Of a DNA stretch of 64,000 nt, positions 11,673-22,312 are shown one piece after another. A program made the translations under genes and the position numbers. Numbering within the stretch: the stretch's first letter is position 1; every line of letters begins with the position of its first letter. The stretch lies in the NCBI GenBank assembly GCA_963995525.1, contig OZ023206.1, positions 4,966,795-5,030,794 of the forward strand. Reading direction: 5' to 3'. The notes below the pieces were generated by a model, which was not told the DNA's origin, did no database searches, and saw nothing but the letters and a program-made list of their open reading frames with translations. The stretch comes from Escarpia spicata (Eukaryota; Annelida; Polychaeta; Sabellida; Siboglinidae).

Positions 11673-11754
11673 TTAAGAATCTGCTCGTGAACTCTCTTGT
11701 TCTGGAGGTGAGGCTTCAACTCCATGATTGGTCGCACACTGTTGATCTGTAAAT
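11673..11754 (-). CDS. DOCK1: DOCK E32, DHR-2
   Basis: 82 nt, phase 1 to phase 2. The acceptor is TGACCCCAG and the donor is TAA|GTAAGT. It encodes (Y)LQINSVRPIMELKPHLQNK, then RVHEQIL. I chose the distal of two AGs because it restores QYLQIN (family: GQYIQ) and the reading phase. Confidence 0.88.
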
Positions 11755-12555
11755 CTGGGGTCACTGTCAAGAACTGACAACTGACATGACATCACGTGAC
11801 GCTGTCATTTTATATCTCAGCACTATACAGTTATTTTTCAAACACCTGTTTTTTATGGAACATTGTACATTTGTTTGTCAAGTAACTGTATGTGGATTTT
11901 TTAGTCTGAATAAAGATGATGATAATTATAATAACAATGAATGCGAAGGTTCCACAAACACAAGACGAAAGCCCACTAATGTTTTCAAGACGTCAATACA
12001 CAGGGATGACTACAGCTCCACATCGTGTTTTAGTTACAGGGCTGGAATCCAGGACACCACCTTTTGCTAATTTTGACTGAATTTAAATTGTTATTTCATT
12101 TAAACGACTTAACGTGCATTTCATATCGCCTGCCCTTGATGTGATTTGAAGTGTACAAATCCGAAAACGTTTGTTTTGTTTCAAGTCCGTACGACTGCAG
12201 TTTTCACTTCATCCCCTGGCAGACTCTTCATTCTTACACCATCACTTCTCTGGGAAGTATTCAGCCATGCTGCTATTACTGCACAAATACTAGTCGTTCA
12301 CACTGTCTATGGCCCCATCCTCATTCATACAGCTGAGTTAATTCAGGTAATGATAATAGTCAATAAATAAGAATTAATAAATAACTACAGTAATAAATTA
12401 GTAGTTGTCAACTAAAACTAATAAAATATAGAAAAAAGGAAACTGAAATGGAGGCCCAGTATGGATGCTGGCTTCACCCAGACACAGAGAACCAGAGGAC
12501 AACATCTGGGATAATAAGATATGTGACATATAAAGATGAGATATTAAAGGTGATC
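11755..12555. other. Unique intron sequence (E31-E32)
   Basis: AT-rich. The ORF starting at 11786 has no recognisable domain. No feature is supported. Confidence 0.5.
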
Positions 12556-13082
12556 TATGTGAGTGTGTGTGAGTGTATGTGAGTGTATGTGAGTGTGTAT
12601 GTGAGTGTGTATGTGAGTGTGTATGTGAGTGTGTATGTGAGTGTATATGTGAGTGTGTGTGTGAGTGAGTGTGTATGTGAGTGTGTGTGTGTGTGTGTAT
12701 GTGAGTGTGTATGTGAGTGTGTGTGTGTGTGTATGTGTGTGTGTGAGTGTGTATGTGAGTGTGTGAGTGTGTGTGTGTGTGTGTGTGTGAGTGTGTATGT
12801 GAGTGTGTATGTGAGTGTGTGTGTGTGTGTGTATGTGAGTGTGTGTGAATGTGAGTGTGTGTGTGTGTATGTGAGTGTGTGTGTGTGTATGTATGTGAGT
12901 GTGTGTGAGTGTGTGAGTGTGTATGTGAGTGTGTATGTGAATGTGTATGTGAGTGTGTGTGAGTGTGTATGTGAGTGTGTATGCGAGTGTGTATGTGAGT
13001 GTGTGTGTATGTGAGTGCGTGTGTGTGTGAGTGTGTATGTGAGTGTGTATGTGAGTGTGTATGTGAGTGTGTATGTGTGTGA
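12556..13082. repeat. TG/TATG/GAG compound microsatellite just past the E31 donor
   Basis: Irregular (GTGTGTATGTGA)n mix. In transcript sense it is (CACACTCACATA)n starting about 14 nt after the E31 5' splice site. Confidence 0.92.
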
Positions 13083-13095
13083 GCAGAAAGGATAC

Positions 13096-13150
13096 ACTGA
13101 CTAGAAGATAGTTTGAGGTCGTCCCCAGGCTCTGACAGGGTCCGCATCAA
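13096..13150 (-). CDS. DOCK1: DOCK E31, DHR-2 (short exon)
   Basis: 55 nt, phase 0 to phase 1. The acceptor is TTGTTTCAG and the donor is AGT|GTATCC. It encodes LMRTLSEPGDDLKLSSSQ plus one base that joins E32 to give QYLQ. An alternative GTCAGT donor 9 nt upstream was rejected because it would lose the Q of the conserved Q-Y-(I/L)-Q. A TG-rich array starts 14 bases past the donor. Confidence 0.85.
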
Positions 13151-13378
13151 CTGAAACAAAACGCACTTTTTAGGGACCGCATCATAAGTTCAGAAAGTAA
13201 TAAAAAACATTACATGTTTAGCAATGGATAAACCCCCCACCAATTTGTGGCACGGAACTTGTGATATCTACAATCCAAACGTACTATGTATACTCACCAG
13301 GTGGTGCCACTGTGGCAATTGATTTTCATCGCGATACATGTAGACAATGAAACTACCCTCACGTAATGTGATAATGTA

Positions 13379-13890
13379 TTGTACACTCACCCCTTATTGT
13401 ACACTCACCCCTTATTGTACTCACCATTTATTGTACACTCACCCCTTATTGTACTCCCCCCTTATTGTACACTCACCCTTTTTATACACCCAACCTTTAT
13501 TGTACACCCACACCTTCTTGTACATCCACCCCTTCTTGTACAACCACCCCTTATTGTACACCCACCCTTTCTTATTCACCCACGCTTTATTCTACACTTA
13601 CCCATTAATTTACTCACCCCATATTGTACACCCACCCCTTCTTGCACACTCACTCATTATTGTACACCCACCCCTTCTTGTACACTCACCCTTTCTTGTA
13701 CACCCACCCCTTATTGTACACTCACCCCTTATTGTACTCACCCGTTATTGTACACCCACCCCTTATTGTACTCACCCCATATTGTACACTCACCCCATAT
13801 TGTACACCCACCCCATATTGTACTCACCCCATATTGTACACTCACCCCATATTGTACACTCACTCATTATTGCACACTCCCTACATTTTG
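13379..13890. repeat. ~18-bp minisatellite (TGTACACTCACCCCTTAT)n
   Basis: About 28 imperfect copies with 14- and 18-bp spacing in the E30-E31 intron. Confidence 0.9.
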
Positions 13891-14571
13891 TGCCTTACAA
13901 CAAGCAAAGTTAAATGTGATAATGAAAAACAGTTATCCCTTGACATTGTTTATGAGAAAAATGGCTGGTTAAACACTTTAAATGAAAGGATCTGTGTGGG
14001 AATAATTTATCGCAAATCTTGTCAATGACAGTATGGCTGTTAGATAAATAATATGTAATAATAAATTTAATTTATATCATGCAATGATAGTTCAACGTGT
14101 ATTATATATAAAAAATTGAATTATATATGTTTATATATAAAATTATACATAACAAATGGATATGTACACAGTGTTCTAAAAATAATAAAAACTAATTAAA
14201 TATATATATACTTTAAAATCAGAAGTAAATCCTTAACTCAGTGTAACTAAAAGTATTATTTTGTCCAGGTGGTCCTCGACATAAGCCTCCTGGGGTTTCC
14301 AGAGGATCTCCTTGGTTGCAGTATGTGTTTATTGTAATTCATTGTAAATATATTAAGAAATTTGTATTGTGACCAAAAAATAAAGTTCTATTCTATTCTC
14401 TAAAACAAAAGTTATGATTAATTAAATTAAAAAGGCACTTCTGCAAGAATAAAAAATAATATATAATTCTGAAAGTAAAAATTCATCTTAGGTTTTCAGC
14501 ATTATTCTTAACATATTATATTCTTTATTTTTGTGCCGATTAATATCCAATCAGAATGCGATGTGACTGAC
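13891..14571. other. AT-rich intron with a possible retroelement 3' tail
   Basis: Mostly featureless. About 14260-14400 ends in AATAAAGTTCTATTCTATTC, a poly(A)-signal-like box followed by TTCTA repeats, as at the 3' end of some plus-orientation LINE/SINE copies. Weak evidence. Confidence 0.35.
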
Positions 14572-14658
14572 CTGTGCGTTGGGGAACTGGTTCTGTAGTC
14601 CCGCAGCAAAGTCTGACAGTCTCTCATACTCTTTGCCGCGATACACAAACACCTTGTT
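14572..14658 (-). CDS. DOCK1: DOCK E30, DHR-2
   Basis: 87 nt, phase 0 to phase 0. The acceptor is TGTCTACAG and the donor is CAG|GTCAGT. It encodes [20 protein letters not shown], then NQFPNAQ (family: [16 protein letters not shown]...TQFPNAE). Confidence 0.96.
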
Positions 14659-14896
14659 CTGTAGACATTAATATGAAGAAAAACAAAGTTAGTCATATTT
14701 TGTCATGATATTAAATAACTTGATTTTATATCGTTGCTTTTTTTATCTCATTGAGGAAATAATACAAATTTATTTATTTTTAAATGTTGGTGCATTCCGC
14801 AACATAGCCTCTAAGTTGATATGCGAATAATTAGTGTTTATTTACTGACACAAAGTTTGACCTAATGTTTGACAAAGTTCATACATTACATTGTAC

Positions 14897-16091
14897 AAGA
14901 GGAGAGTGAAGTAGAGGGTGATTACCTGGAGGAAGGAGGGGAAGAGGAGAGTGAAATAGAGGGTGATTACCTGGAGGAAGGAGGGCAAGAGGAGAGTGAA
15001 GTAGAGGGTGATTACCTGGAGGAAGGAGGGGAAGAGGAGAGTGAAGTAGAGGGTGATTACCTGGAGGAAGGAGGCCAAGAGGAGAGTGAAGTAGAGGGTG
15101 ATTACCTGGAGGAAGGAGGGCAAGAGTAGAGTGAAAGTAGAGGGTGATTACCTGGAGGAAGGAGGGGGAGAGGAGAGTGAAGTAGAGGGTGATTACCTGG
15201 AGGAAGGATGGGAAGAAGAGAGTGAAGTACAGGGTGATTACCTGGAGGAAGGAGGGCGAGAGGAGAGTGAAGTAGAGGGTGATTACCTGGAGGAAGGAGG
15301 GGAAGAGGAGAGTGAAGTAGAGGGTGAATACCCTGGAGGAAGGAGGGGAAGAGGAGAGTGAAGTAGAGGGTGATTACCTGGAGGAAGGAGGGCAAGAGGA
15401 GAGTGAAGTAGAGGGTGATTACCTGGAGGAAGGAGGTGAAGAGGAGAGTGAAGTAGAGGGTGATTACCTGGAGGAAGGAGGGGAAGAGGAGAGTGAAGTA
15501 GAGGGTGATTACCTGGAGGAAGGAGGGGAGGAGAGTGAAGTAGAGGGTGATTACCTGGAGGAAGGAGGGGAGGAGGAGAGTGAAGTAGAGGGTGATTACC
15601 TGGAGGAAGGAGGGGAGGAGGAGAGTGAAGTAGAGGGTGATTACCTGGAGGAAGGAGGGGAAGAGGAGAGTGAAGTAGAGGGTGATTACCTGGAGGAAGG
15701 AGGGCAAGAGGAGAGTGAAGTAGAGGGTGATTACCTGGAGGAAGGAGGGGAAGAGGAGTGAAGTAGAGGGTGATTACCTGGAGGAAGGAGGGGAAGAGGA
15801 GAGTGAAGTAGAGGGTGATTACCTGGAGGAAGGAGGGGAAGAGGAGAGTGAGGTAGAGGGTGATTACCTGGAGGAAGGAGGGGAAGAGGAGAGTGAAGTA
15901 GAGGGTGATTACCTGGAGGAAGGAGGGGAAGAGGAGAGTGAAGTAGAGGGTGATTACCTGGAGGAAGGAGGGCAAGAGGAGAATGAAGTAGAGGGTGATT
16001 ACCTGGAGGAAGGAGGGCAAGAGGAGAGTGAAGTAGAGGGGATTACCTGGAGGAAGGAGGGCAAGAGGAGAGTGAAGTAGAGGGTGATTAC
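14897..16091. repeat. 45-bp minisatellite copying the E29 5' splice junction
   Basis: About 27 copies. The minus-strand unit contains CTTCCCCTCCTTCCTCCAG|GTAATCACC, the last 19 nt of E29 plus its donor. 45 is a multiple of 3, and most units are open in the exon frame ([14 protein letters not shown]). Confidence 0.95.
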
Positions 16092-16196
16092 CTGGAGGAA
16101 GGAGGGGAAGCCGAGACCGTAGAATCCGACTCGGAAGTATTCCGGTTCAGGTCTCATTTGCTTCATGATGCAGTCATAGAACCGCGCTTGTCGTTG
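16092..16196 (-). CDS. DOCK1: DOCK E29, DHR-2
   Basis: 105 nt, phase 0 to phase 0. The acceptor is TTGTCCAG and the donor is CAG|GTAATC. It encodes [20 protein letters not shown], then [15 protein letters not shown] (family: [20 protein letters not shown]; the [11 protein letters not shown] form resembles DOCK3/4). The last 19 nt plus donor seed the 45-bp array downstream. Confidence 0.96.
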
Positions 16197-16667
16197 CTGG
16201 ACAACATAGCAATAATATACACTTTGACTGTGCCTAGCTACAGGATGACGCAGTCTATATACTGCAGCTAAATCAAGTATTTACAGTCAAACTTCACTTT
16301 TGAATCACACTGGTATCACAGCCACATTGCAATTAAGAACAGTTCCAAATTTGTATCATAAAGTAAAAGAACTGATTCCAACTAATACAAGCACCTGCCA
16401 TTCTGGTGACTTTGGCCGAGTTCCAAGGTTGACTTCAATAGAGAACTTCCACTGTTCTTCCATCTTCACTTTGGTGACAAATATATTTTGGCAAAACATA
16501 GTTAAGAGGAATTTGCAGTTGCTCTGTTTACAGCCAGACAAAAGTACTTGAAATATACACAGGCCACTTCAAATCAAGATAACGTTCATACTGATCAATA
16601 TAAGTAATAACAAATACGTCCGTTCACCTTCATGTTATCAATTCAATGTTACCAAGCACACATATTC
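16197..16667. other. Unique intron sequence (E28-E29)
   Basis: No recognisable feature. Confidence 0.5.
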
Positions 16668-16815
16668 TCACAAGTAACACATCTGTGACGTGTCGCTTCA
16701 AGTGTGTTATCATCTGACAGAAGTGACACATCTGTGACATGTCGCTCCAAGTGTGTTATCATCTGACAGAAGTGACACATCTGTGACGTGTCACTCCAAG
16801 TGTGTTATCATCTGA
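16668..16815. repeat. ~50-bp tandem repeat, 3 copies, next to the E28 donor
   Basis: The unit contains GTGACACATCTGTGACGTGT and GTGTGTTATCATCTGA. It starts about 10 nt past the E28 donor and does not include the GT. Confidence 0.85.
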
Positions 16816-16825
16816 TGGGACTTAC

Positions 16826-16915
16826 GAGTATCTCGCCGAGTTGGATGTAGTCGAATGTCTCGCACTCCCCCTGGTGAGCAAGTTCCTTGCACAACTCGAT
16901 GCCCTTCTCCCACAT
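16826..16915 (-). CDS. DOCK1: DOCK E28, DHR-2
   Basis: 90 nt, phase 0 to phase 0. The acceptor is TTGCCAG and the donor is CTC|GTAAGT. It encodes MWEKGIELCKELAHQGE, then ETFDYIQLGEIL (family: MWEEAIALGKELAEQYE.EMFDYEQLSELL). Confidence 0.96.
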
Positions 16916-17267
16916 CTGGCAACAGACACAAGGTATACTTTCTTATAATCTTCAATGGTAAGAGATTTGACAAAATGTACAACATGCAAACAATGAACAG
17001 CCTCGTTTATTTTGAGCATAAAGAGGTATTTCTGTGTCCCAGTTTCAAATGGAGACAAGTAAAATTAAATCTGTTATAATTAAAGTGCTGAATAAATATG
17101 AAAAATTTAATGTTTTGTCATCATGAGGGGTAATTTGTGGATATTTACCTATTCAAAGATAGTATACTAATTATCACACCCCCTGTCCTGAATTAGTACT
17201 TTAAAATGTCCATTCTTGTCCAGACTGAAAGTCATATATATAGATATGTAATAGTGTTATGACATTG
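16916..17267. other. Unique AT-rich intron (E27-E28)
   Basis: Nothing recognised. Confidence 0.5.
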
Positions 17268-19025
17268 TATATGCAAATGACATGTAATAACAACCACCAC
17301 AATAATGTTAACAAACGACATGTAATAACAACCACCACAATAATGTTAACAAACGACATGTAATAACAACCACCACAATAATGTTAACAAACAACATGTA
17401 ATAACAACCACCACAATAATGTTAACAAACGACATGTAATAACAACCACCACAATAATGTTAACAAACGACATGTAATAACAACCACCACAATAATGTTA
17501 ACAAACGACATGTAATAACAACCACCACAATAATGTTAACAAACGACATGTAATAACAACCACCACAATAATGTTAACAAATGACATGTAATAACAACCA
17601 CCACAATAATGTTAACAAACGACATGTAATAACAACCACCACAATAATGTTAACACATGACATGTAATAACAACCACCACAATAATGTTAACAAATGACA
17701 TGTAATAACAACCACCACAATAATGTTAACAAATGACATGTAATAACAACCACCACAATAATGTTAACACATGACATGTAATAACAACCACCACAATAAT
17801 GTTAACAAATGACATGTAATAACAACCACCACAATAATGTTAACACATGACATGTAATAACAACCACCACAATAATGTTAACAAATGACATGTAATAACA
17901 ACCACCACAATAATGTTAACAAATGACATGTAATAACAACCACCACAATAATGTTAACAAATGACATGTAATAACAACCACCACAATAATGTTAACAAAT
18001 GACATGTAATAACAACCACCACAATAATGTTAACAAATGACATGTAATAACAACCACCACAATAATGTTAACAAACGACATGTAATAACAACCACCACAA
18101 TAATGTTAACAAACGACATGTAATAACAACCACCACAATGTTAACAAACGACATGTAATAACAACCACCACAATAATGTTAACAAACGACATGTAATAAC
18201 AACCACCACAATAATGTTAACAAACGACATGTAATAACAACCACCACAATAATGTTAACAAACAACATGTAATAACAACCACCACAATAATGTTAACAAA
18301 CGACATGTAATAACAACCACCACAATAATGTTAACAAACGACATGTAATAACAACCACCACAATAATGTTAACAAACGACATGTAATAACAACCACCACA
18401 ATAATGTTAACAAACGACATGTAATAACAACCACCACAATAATGTTAACAAATGACATGTAATAACAACCACCACAATAATGTTAACAAACGACATGTAA
18501 TAACAACCACCACAATAATGTTAACACATGACATGTAATAACAACCACCACAATAATGTTAACAAATGACATGTAATAACAACCACCACAATAATGTTAA
18601 CAAACGACATGTAATAACAACCACCACAATAATGTTAACAAACGACATGTAATAACAACCACCACAATAATGTTAACACATGACATGTAATAACAACCAC
18701 CACAATAATGTTAACAAATGACATGTAATAACAACCACCACAATAATGTTAACAAATGACATGTAATAACAACCACCACAATAATGTTAACAAATGACAT
18801 GTAATAACAACCACCACAATAATGTTAACACATGACATGTAATAACAACCACCACAATAATGTTAACAAATGACATGTAATAACAACCACCACAATAATG
18901 TTAACACATGACATGTAATAACAACCACCACAATAATGTTAACAAATGACATGTAATAACAACCACCACAATAATGTTAACACATGACATGTAATAACAA
19001 CCATCATAATAATGTTAACAAACAT
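17268..19025. repeat. 38-bp minisatellite
   Basis: About 46 very uniform copies of a unit containing ACATGTAATAACAACCACCA and CAATAATGTTAACAAA. Variants (CGACATG, TGACATG, ACATGACATG) occur in blocks, which indicates secondary segmental duplication. Confidence 0.95.
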
Positions 19026-19149
19026 TTATTTATAATCACTATGGTCACTATCACAACAAACATTTTTTATAAAATGTAAATGCCAACACCTGCAATTACC
19101 CCTATCATAAACGAAGTGAATTACGTAAATCAGAAATCAACCACTTTAC

Positions 19150-19269
19150 CTTTCCCTTGTCGAAGAAGTCAATGATGTCATAATAGAGCCTCTCTTTGAG
19201 TTCTCGGTGTGTCTCCATGTCTGCGTACTTGTCACTGTGCAACATGTGTGGTAGAGTCTCGTCCGACCA
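19150..19269 (-). CDS. DOCK1: DOCK E27, DHR-2
   Basis: 120 nt, phase 0 to phase 0. The acceptor is GTGTTTCAG and the donor is AAG|GTAAAG. It encodes WSDETLPHMLHSDKYADME, then RELKERLYYDIIDFFDKGK (family: LKEQLYQEIIHYFDKGK). Confidence 0.96.
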
Positions 19270-19626
19270 CTGAAACACGCAACACAAAAGTTTACATTAT
19301 AGCCACATAAAAATGTACAAAATGTTGAAAGTGTGATACTTATATTACTTGCCCCAGCACTAACTATTACAAAGCACAAGTGTACAATTGTCTGCTTGTA
19401 ATCAACTATTTTCCAGTCAAGATATATCAACAGAATTTACAATTTTCATTTATCGTAGGTTGAACATCAATAAACTTGAATTATTTCCATGCAATTATAA
19501 TATTTACATTAGGTTTAACTAAAAAAACAACAACAATATTTGGCTCAAACAATGGAGTTGACTGATTATCACGGAATTAATTCTATCTGACTCTAGCTGC
19601 AGAGTGGAGTGGCACGAGGGACTCAC
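19270..19626. other. Unique intron (E26-E27)
   Basis: AT-rich, no feature seen. Confidence 0.5.
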
Positions 19627-19758
19627 GTGGAGCAGCTTGGCGTAGAGCAGCAGTGTGTAGGCAGCCTCTGTGTAGTTGTCACACTCAAGGTGAAGGTCAC
19701 ACAACTTGTGCAGGTAGCGGATGTACATCTCCTGTCGCTGGATCGACTCGTAGAAGTT
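19627..19758 (-). CDS. DOCK1: DOCK E26, DHR-2
   Basis: 132 nt, phase 0 to phase 0. The acceptor is CGCTGTCAG and the donor is CAC|GTGAGT. It encodes [20 protein letters not shown], then [20 protein letters not shown], a DHR-2 signature nearly unchanged from vertebrate DOCK1. Confidence 0.97.
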
Positions 19759-20129
19759 CTGACAGCGAAACACATTCATGTAATAAGTATAGTTACACAG
19801 CACTGTATGTACGAAAGGTGCTTAAAGGGTGCTTAAAAATGGCTCCTCCACTCTATTTCTTGCTTGTGTTTAAAATTTAAAATTCATTCACCTCTTGTAG
19901 AAGTGTACTTGCATGTTGGAAAAGTGTATTTATGTTGCGAAAAAGAAAATCTATCAAGTAGCCACTAAGACATACTAGCTCGATTGCATAACTTTTTAAT
20001 GTGACTGGTGAAATCATCAAACAACTTATTAATTTATTTAATTTTATATGTGTCAATTCAATTTAATTCAAAAACTAGGTATCATTGTATGAATGCAGAC
20101 ACATACTTAGAATGGGTAAACATGATAAA
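19759..20129. other. Unique intron (E25-E26)
   Basis: AT-rich, no feature seen. Confidence 0.5.
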
Positions 20130-21646
20130 CCCTACCAGTAAGTTGACTGTCTAACTCATCCTATTACAACGTGAGTCAGCCTCAAAGAGCCCTACCAGTA
20201 GGTTGACGGTATAACTCATCCTATTACAATGTGAGTCAGCCACAAAGAGCCCTACCAGTAGTTTGACGGTATAACTCATCCTATTACAATGTGAGTCAGC
20301 CACAAAGAGCCCTACCAGTAGGTTGACGGTATAACTCATCCTATTACAACGTGAGTCAGCCACAAAGAGCCCTACCAGTAGGTTGACTATCCATCTCATC
20401 CTATTACAACGTGAGTCAGCCACAAAGAGCCCTACCAGGAGGTTGACTATCCAACTCATCCTATTACAACGTGAACCAGCCACAAAGAGCCCTACCAAGA
20501 GGTTGACGGTACAACTCATCCTATTACAACGTGAGTCAGCCACAAAGAGCCCTACCAGTAGGTTGACTATCCAACTCATCCTATTACAACGTGAGTCAGC
20601 CACAAAGAGCCCTACCAGGAGGTTGACTATCCAACTCATCCTCTTACAACGTGAATCAGCCACAAAGAGCCCTACCAGGAGGTTGACAGTACAACTCATC
20701 CTATTACAACGTGAGTCAGCCACAAAGAGGCCTACCAGGAGATTGACGGTACAACTCATCCTATTACAACGTGAATCAGCCACAAAGAGCCCTACCAGGA
20801 GGTTGACGTTACAACTCATCCTATTACAACTTGAGTCAGCCACAAAGAGCCCCAAAAGGAGATTGACTGTCCAACTCATCCTATTACAACGTGAGTCAGC
20901 CACAAAAAGCCTTACCAGGAGGTTAATGGTACAACTCATCCTATTACAATGTGAGTCAGCCATAAAGAGCCCTACCAGGAGGTTGACGTTACAACGTGAG
21001 TCAGCCACAAACAGCCCCACCAGGAGATTGACTGTCCAACTCATCCTATTACAATGTGAGTCAGCCACAAAGTCCCTACCGGGAGGTTGATGGTACAACT
21101 CATCCTATTACGTGAGTCAGCCACAAAGAGCCCTACCAGGAGGTTAACGGTACAACTCATCCTATTATAACGTGAGTCAGCCACAAACAGCCCCACCAGG
21201 AGATTTACTGTCCAACTCATCCTATTACAATGTGAGTCAGCCACAAAGAGCCCTACCAGGAGGTTGACTGTACAACTCATCCTATTACAACATGAGTCAG
21301 CCACAAAGAGCCCTACCAGGAGGTTGATGGTACAACTCATCCTATTACAATGTGAGTCAGCCATAAAGATCCCTAGCAGGAGGTTGACTGTACAACTCAT
21401 CCTATTACAACGTGAGTTAGCCACAAAGAGCCCTACCAGGAGTTTTATGGTACAAATCATCCTATTACAACGTGAGTCAGCCACAAAGAGCCCTACCAGG
21501 AGACTGACTGTCCAACTCATCCTATTACAACGTGAGTCAGCCACAAAGACCCCTACCAGGAGGTTGACGGTACAACTCATCCTATTTCAACGTGAGTCAG
21601 CCACAAAGAGCCCTACCAGGAGGTTGACGGTACAACTCATCCTATT
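20130..21646. repeat. 60-bp minisatellite copying the E25 5' splice junction
   Basis: About 25 copies. The minus-strand unit is half exon, half intron: the last 30 nt of E25 (ending GTCAACCTCCTG), then GTAGGGCTCTTTGTGGCTGA. Nearly every copy keeps CTG|GTAGGG. Because 60 is a multiple of 3, many copies stay open in the exon frame (RMSCTVNLLVGLFVADSRCN), but the copy closest to E25 has a TGA. Confidence 0.96.
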
Positions 21647-21773
21647 CTCCTTGTTCTCATCATTCAGGATGGCGCGGTACTCCAACAGCCTCTGTAGGAG
21701 CTCCTTGATGACTTCAACAAAGAGAAGACCTTGTTCTCGGATAGTTGAGTGGCTCTCACACTGGCTGCGGATC
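21617..21773 (-). CDS. DOCK1: DOCK E25, DHR-2 lobe A
   Basis: 157 nt, phase 2 to phase 0. The acceptor is GGTTGCAG and the donor is CTG|GTAGGG. It encodes IRSQCESHSTIREQGLLFVE, then LLQRLLEYRAIL and DENKENRMSCTVNLL (family: DENKENRMSCTVNVLNFYK). The final 30 nt of the exon, with the donor, form half of the 60-bp repeat downstream. Confidence 0.96.
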
Positions 21774-21817
21774 CTGCAACCACAAACACACACAATAACT
21801 ACCACTGGCTTGTGAAA

Positions 21818-22312
21818 GTGTAGGTGTACTTACATGTTCTAAACATGTGTGTACTTTCATTTTGGAGAAGTGCATAAACTGATGTGTTGTTGAAATGTAT
21901 GTACTTACATGGTGTAGAAGTGTATGTACTTAAGTGCTGTAGAAGTGCATGCACTTGCACACTGTAAAGTGCATGTACTTACGTGCTGTATAAGTGTATG
22001 TACTTACGTGTTGTAGAAGTGTATGTTCTTACATGTTATAGAAGTGTATCTATTTAGGTGTTGTAGAAGTGTATGTACTTACACACTGTACAAGTGCATG
22101 TACTAACGTGTTGTAGAAGTGTATGTACTTATGTGCTGTAGAAGTGTACGTACTTAGATGTAGTAGAAGTCTATGTACTTACACACTGTAAAAGTGCATG
22201 TACTTACGTGTTGTAGAAGTGTATGCACTTACATGTTGTAGAAGTGTTTGTACTCACATGTTGTAGAAGTGTATGTACTTACATGTTGTAGAAGTGTATG
22301 TTCTTATATGTA
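21818..22312. repeat. 25-bp minisatellite copying the E24 5' splice junction (distal half)
   Basis: About 17 copies. The minus-strand unit is CTTCTACAACAC|GTAAGTAC plus ATACA. It is the same family as 25084-25440; the two halves are separated by a LINE insertion. Confidence 0.93.

Noticed and set aside
12398..13159. 253-codon His/Thr/Ser ORF
   Set aside because: It is a read-through of E31 into a TG-rich microsatellite. Only the 55-nt E31 part is coding.
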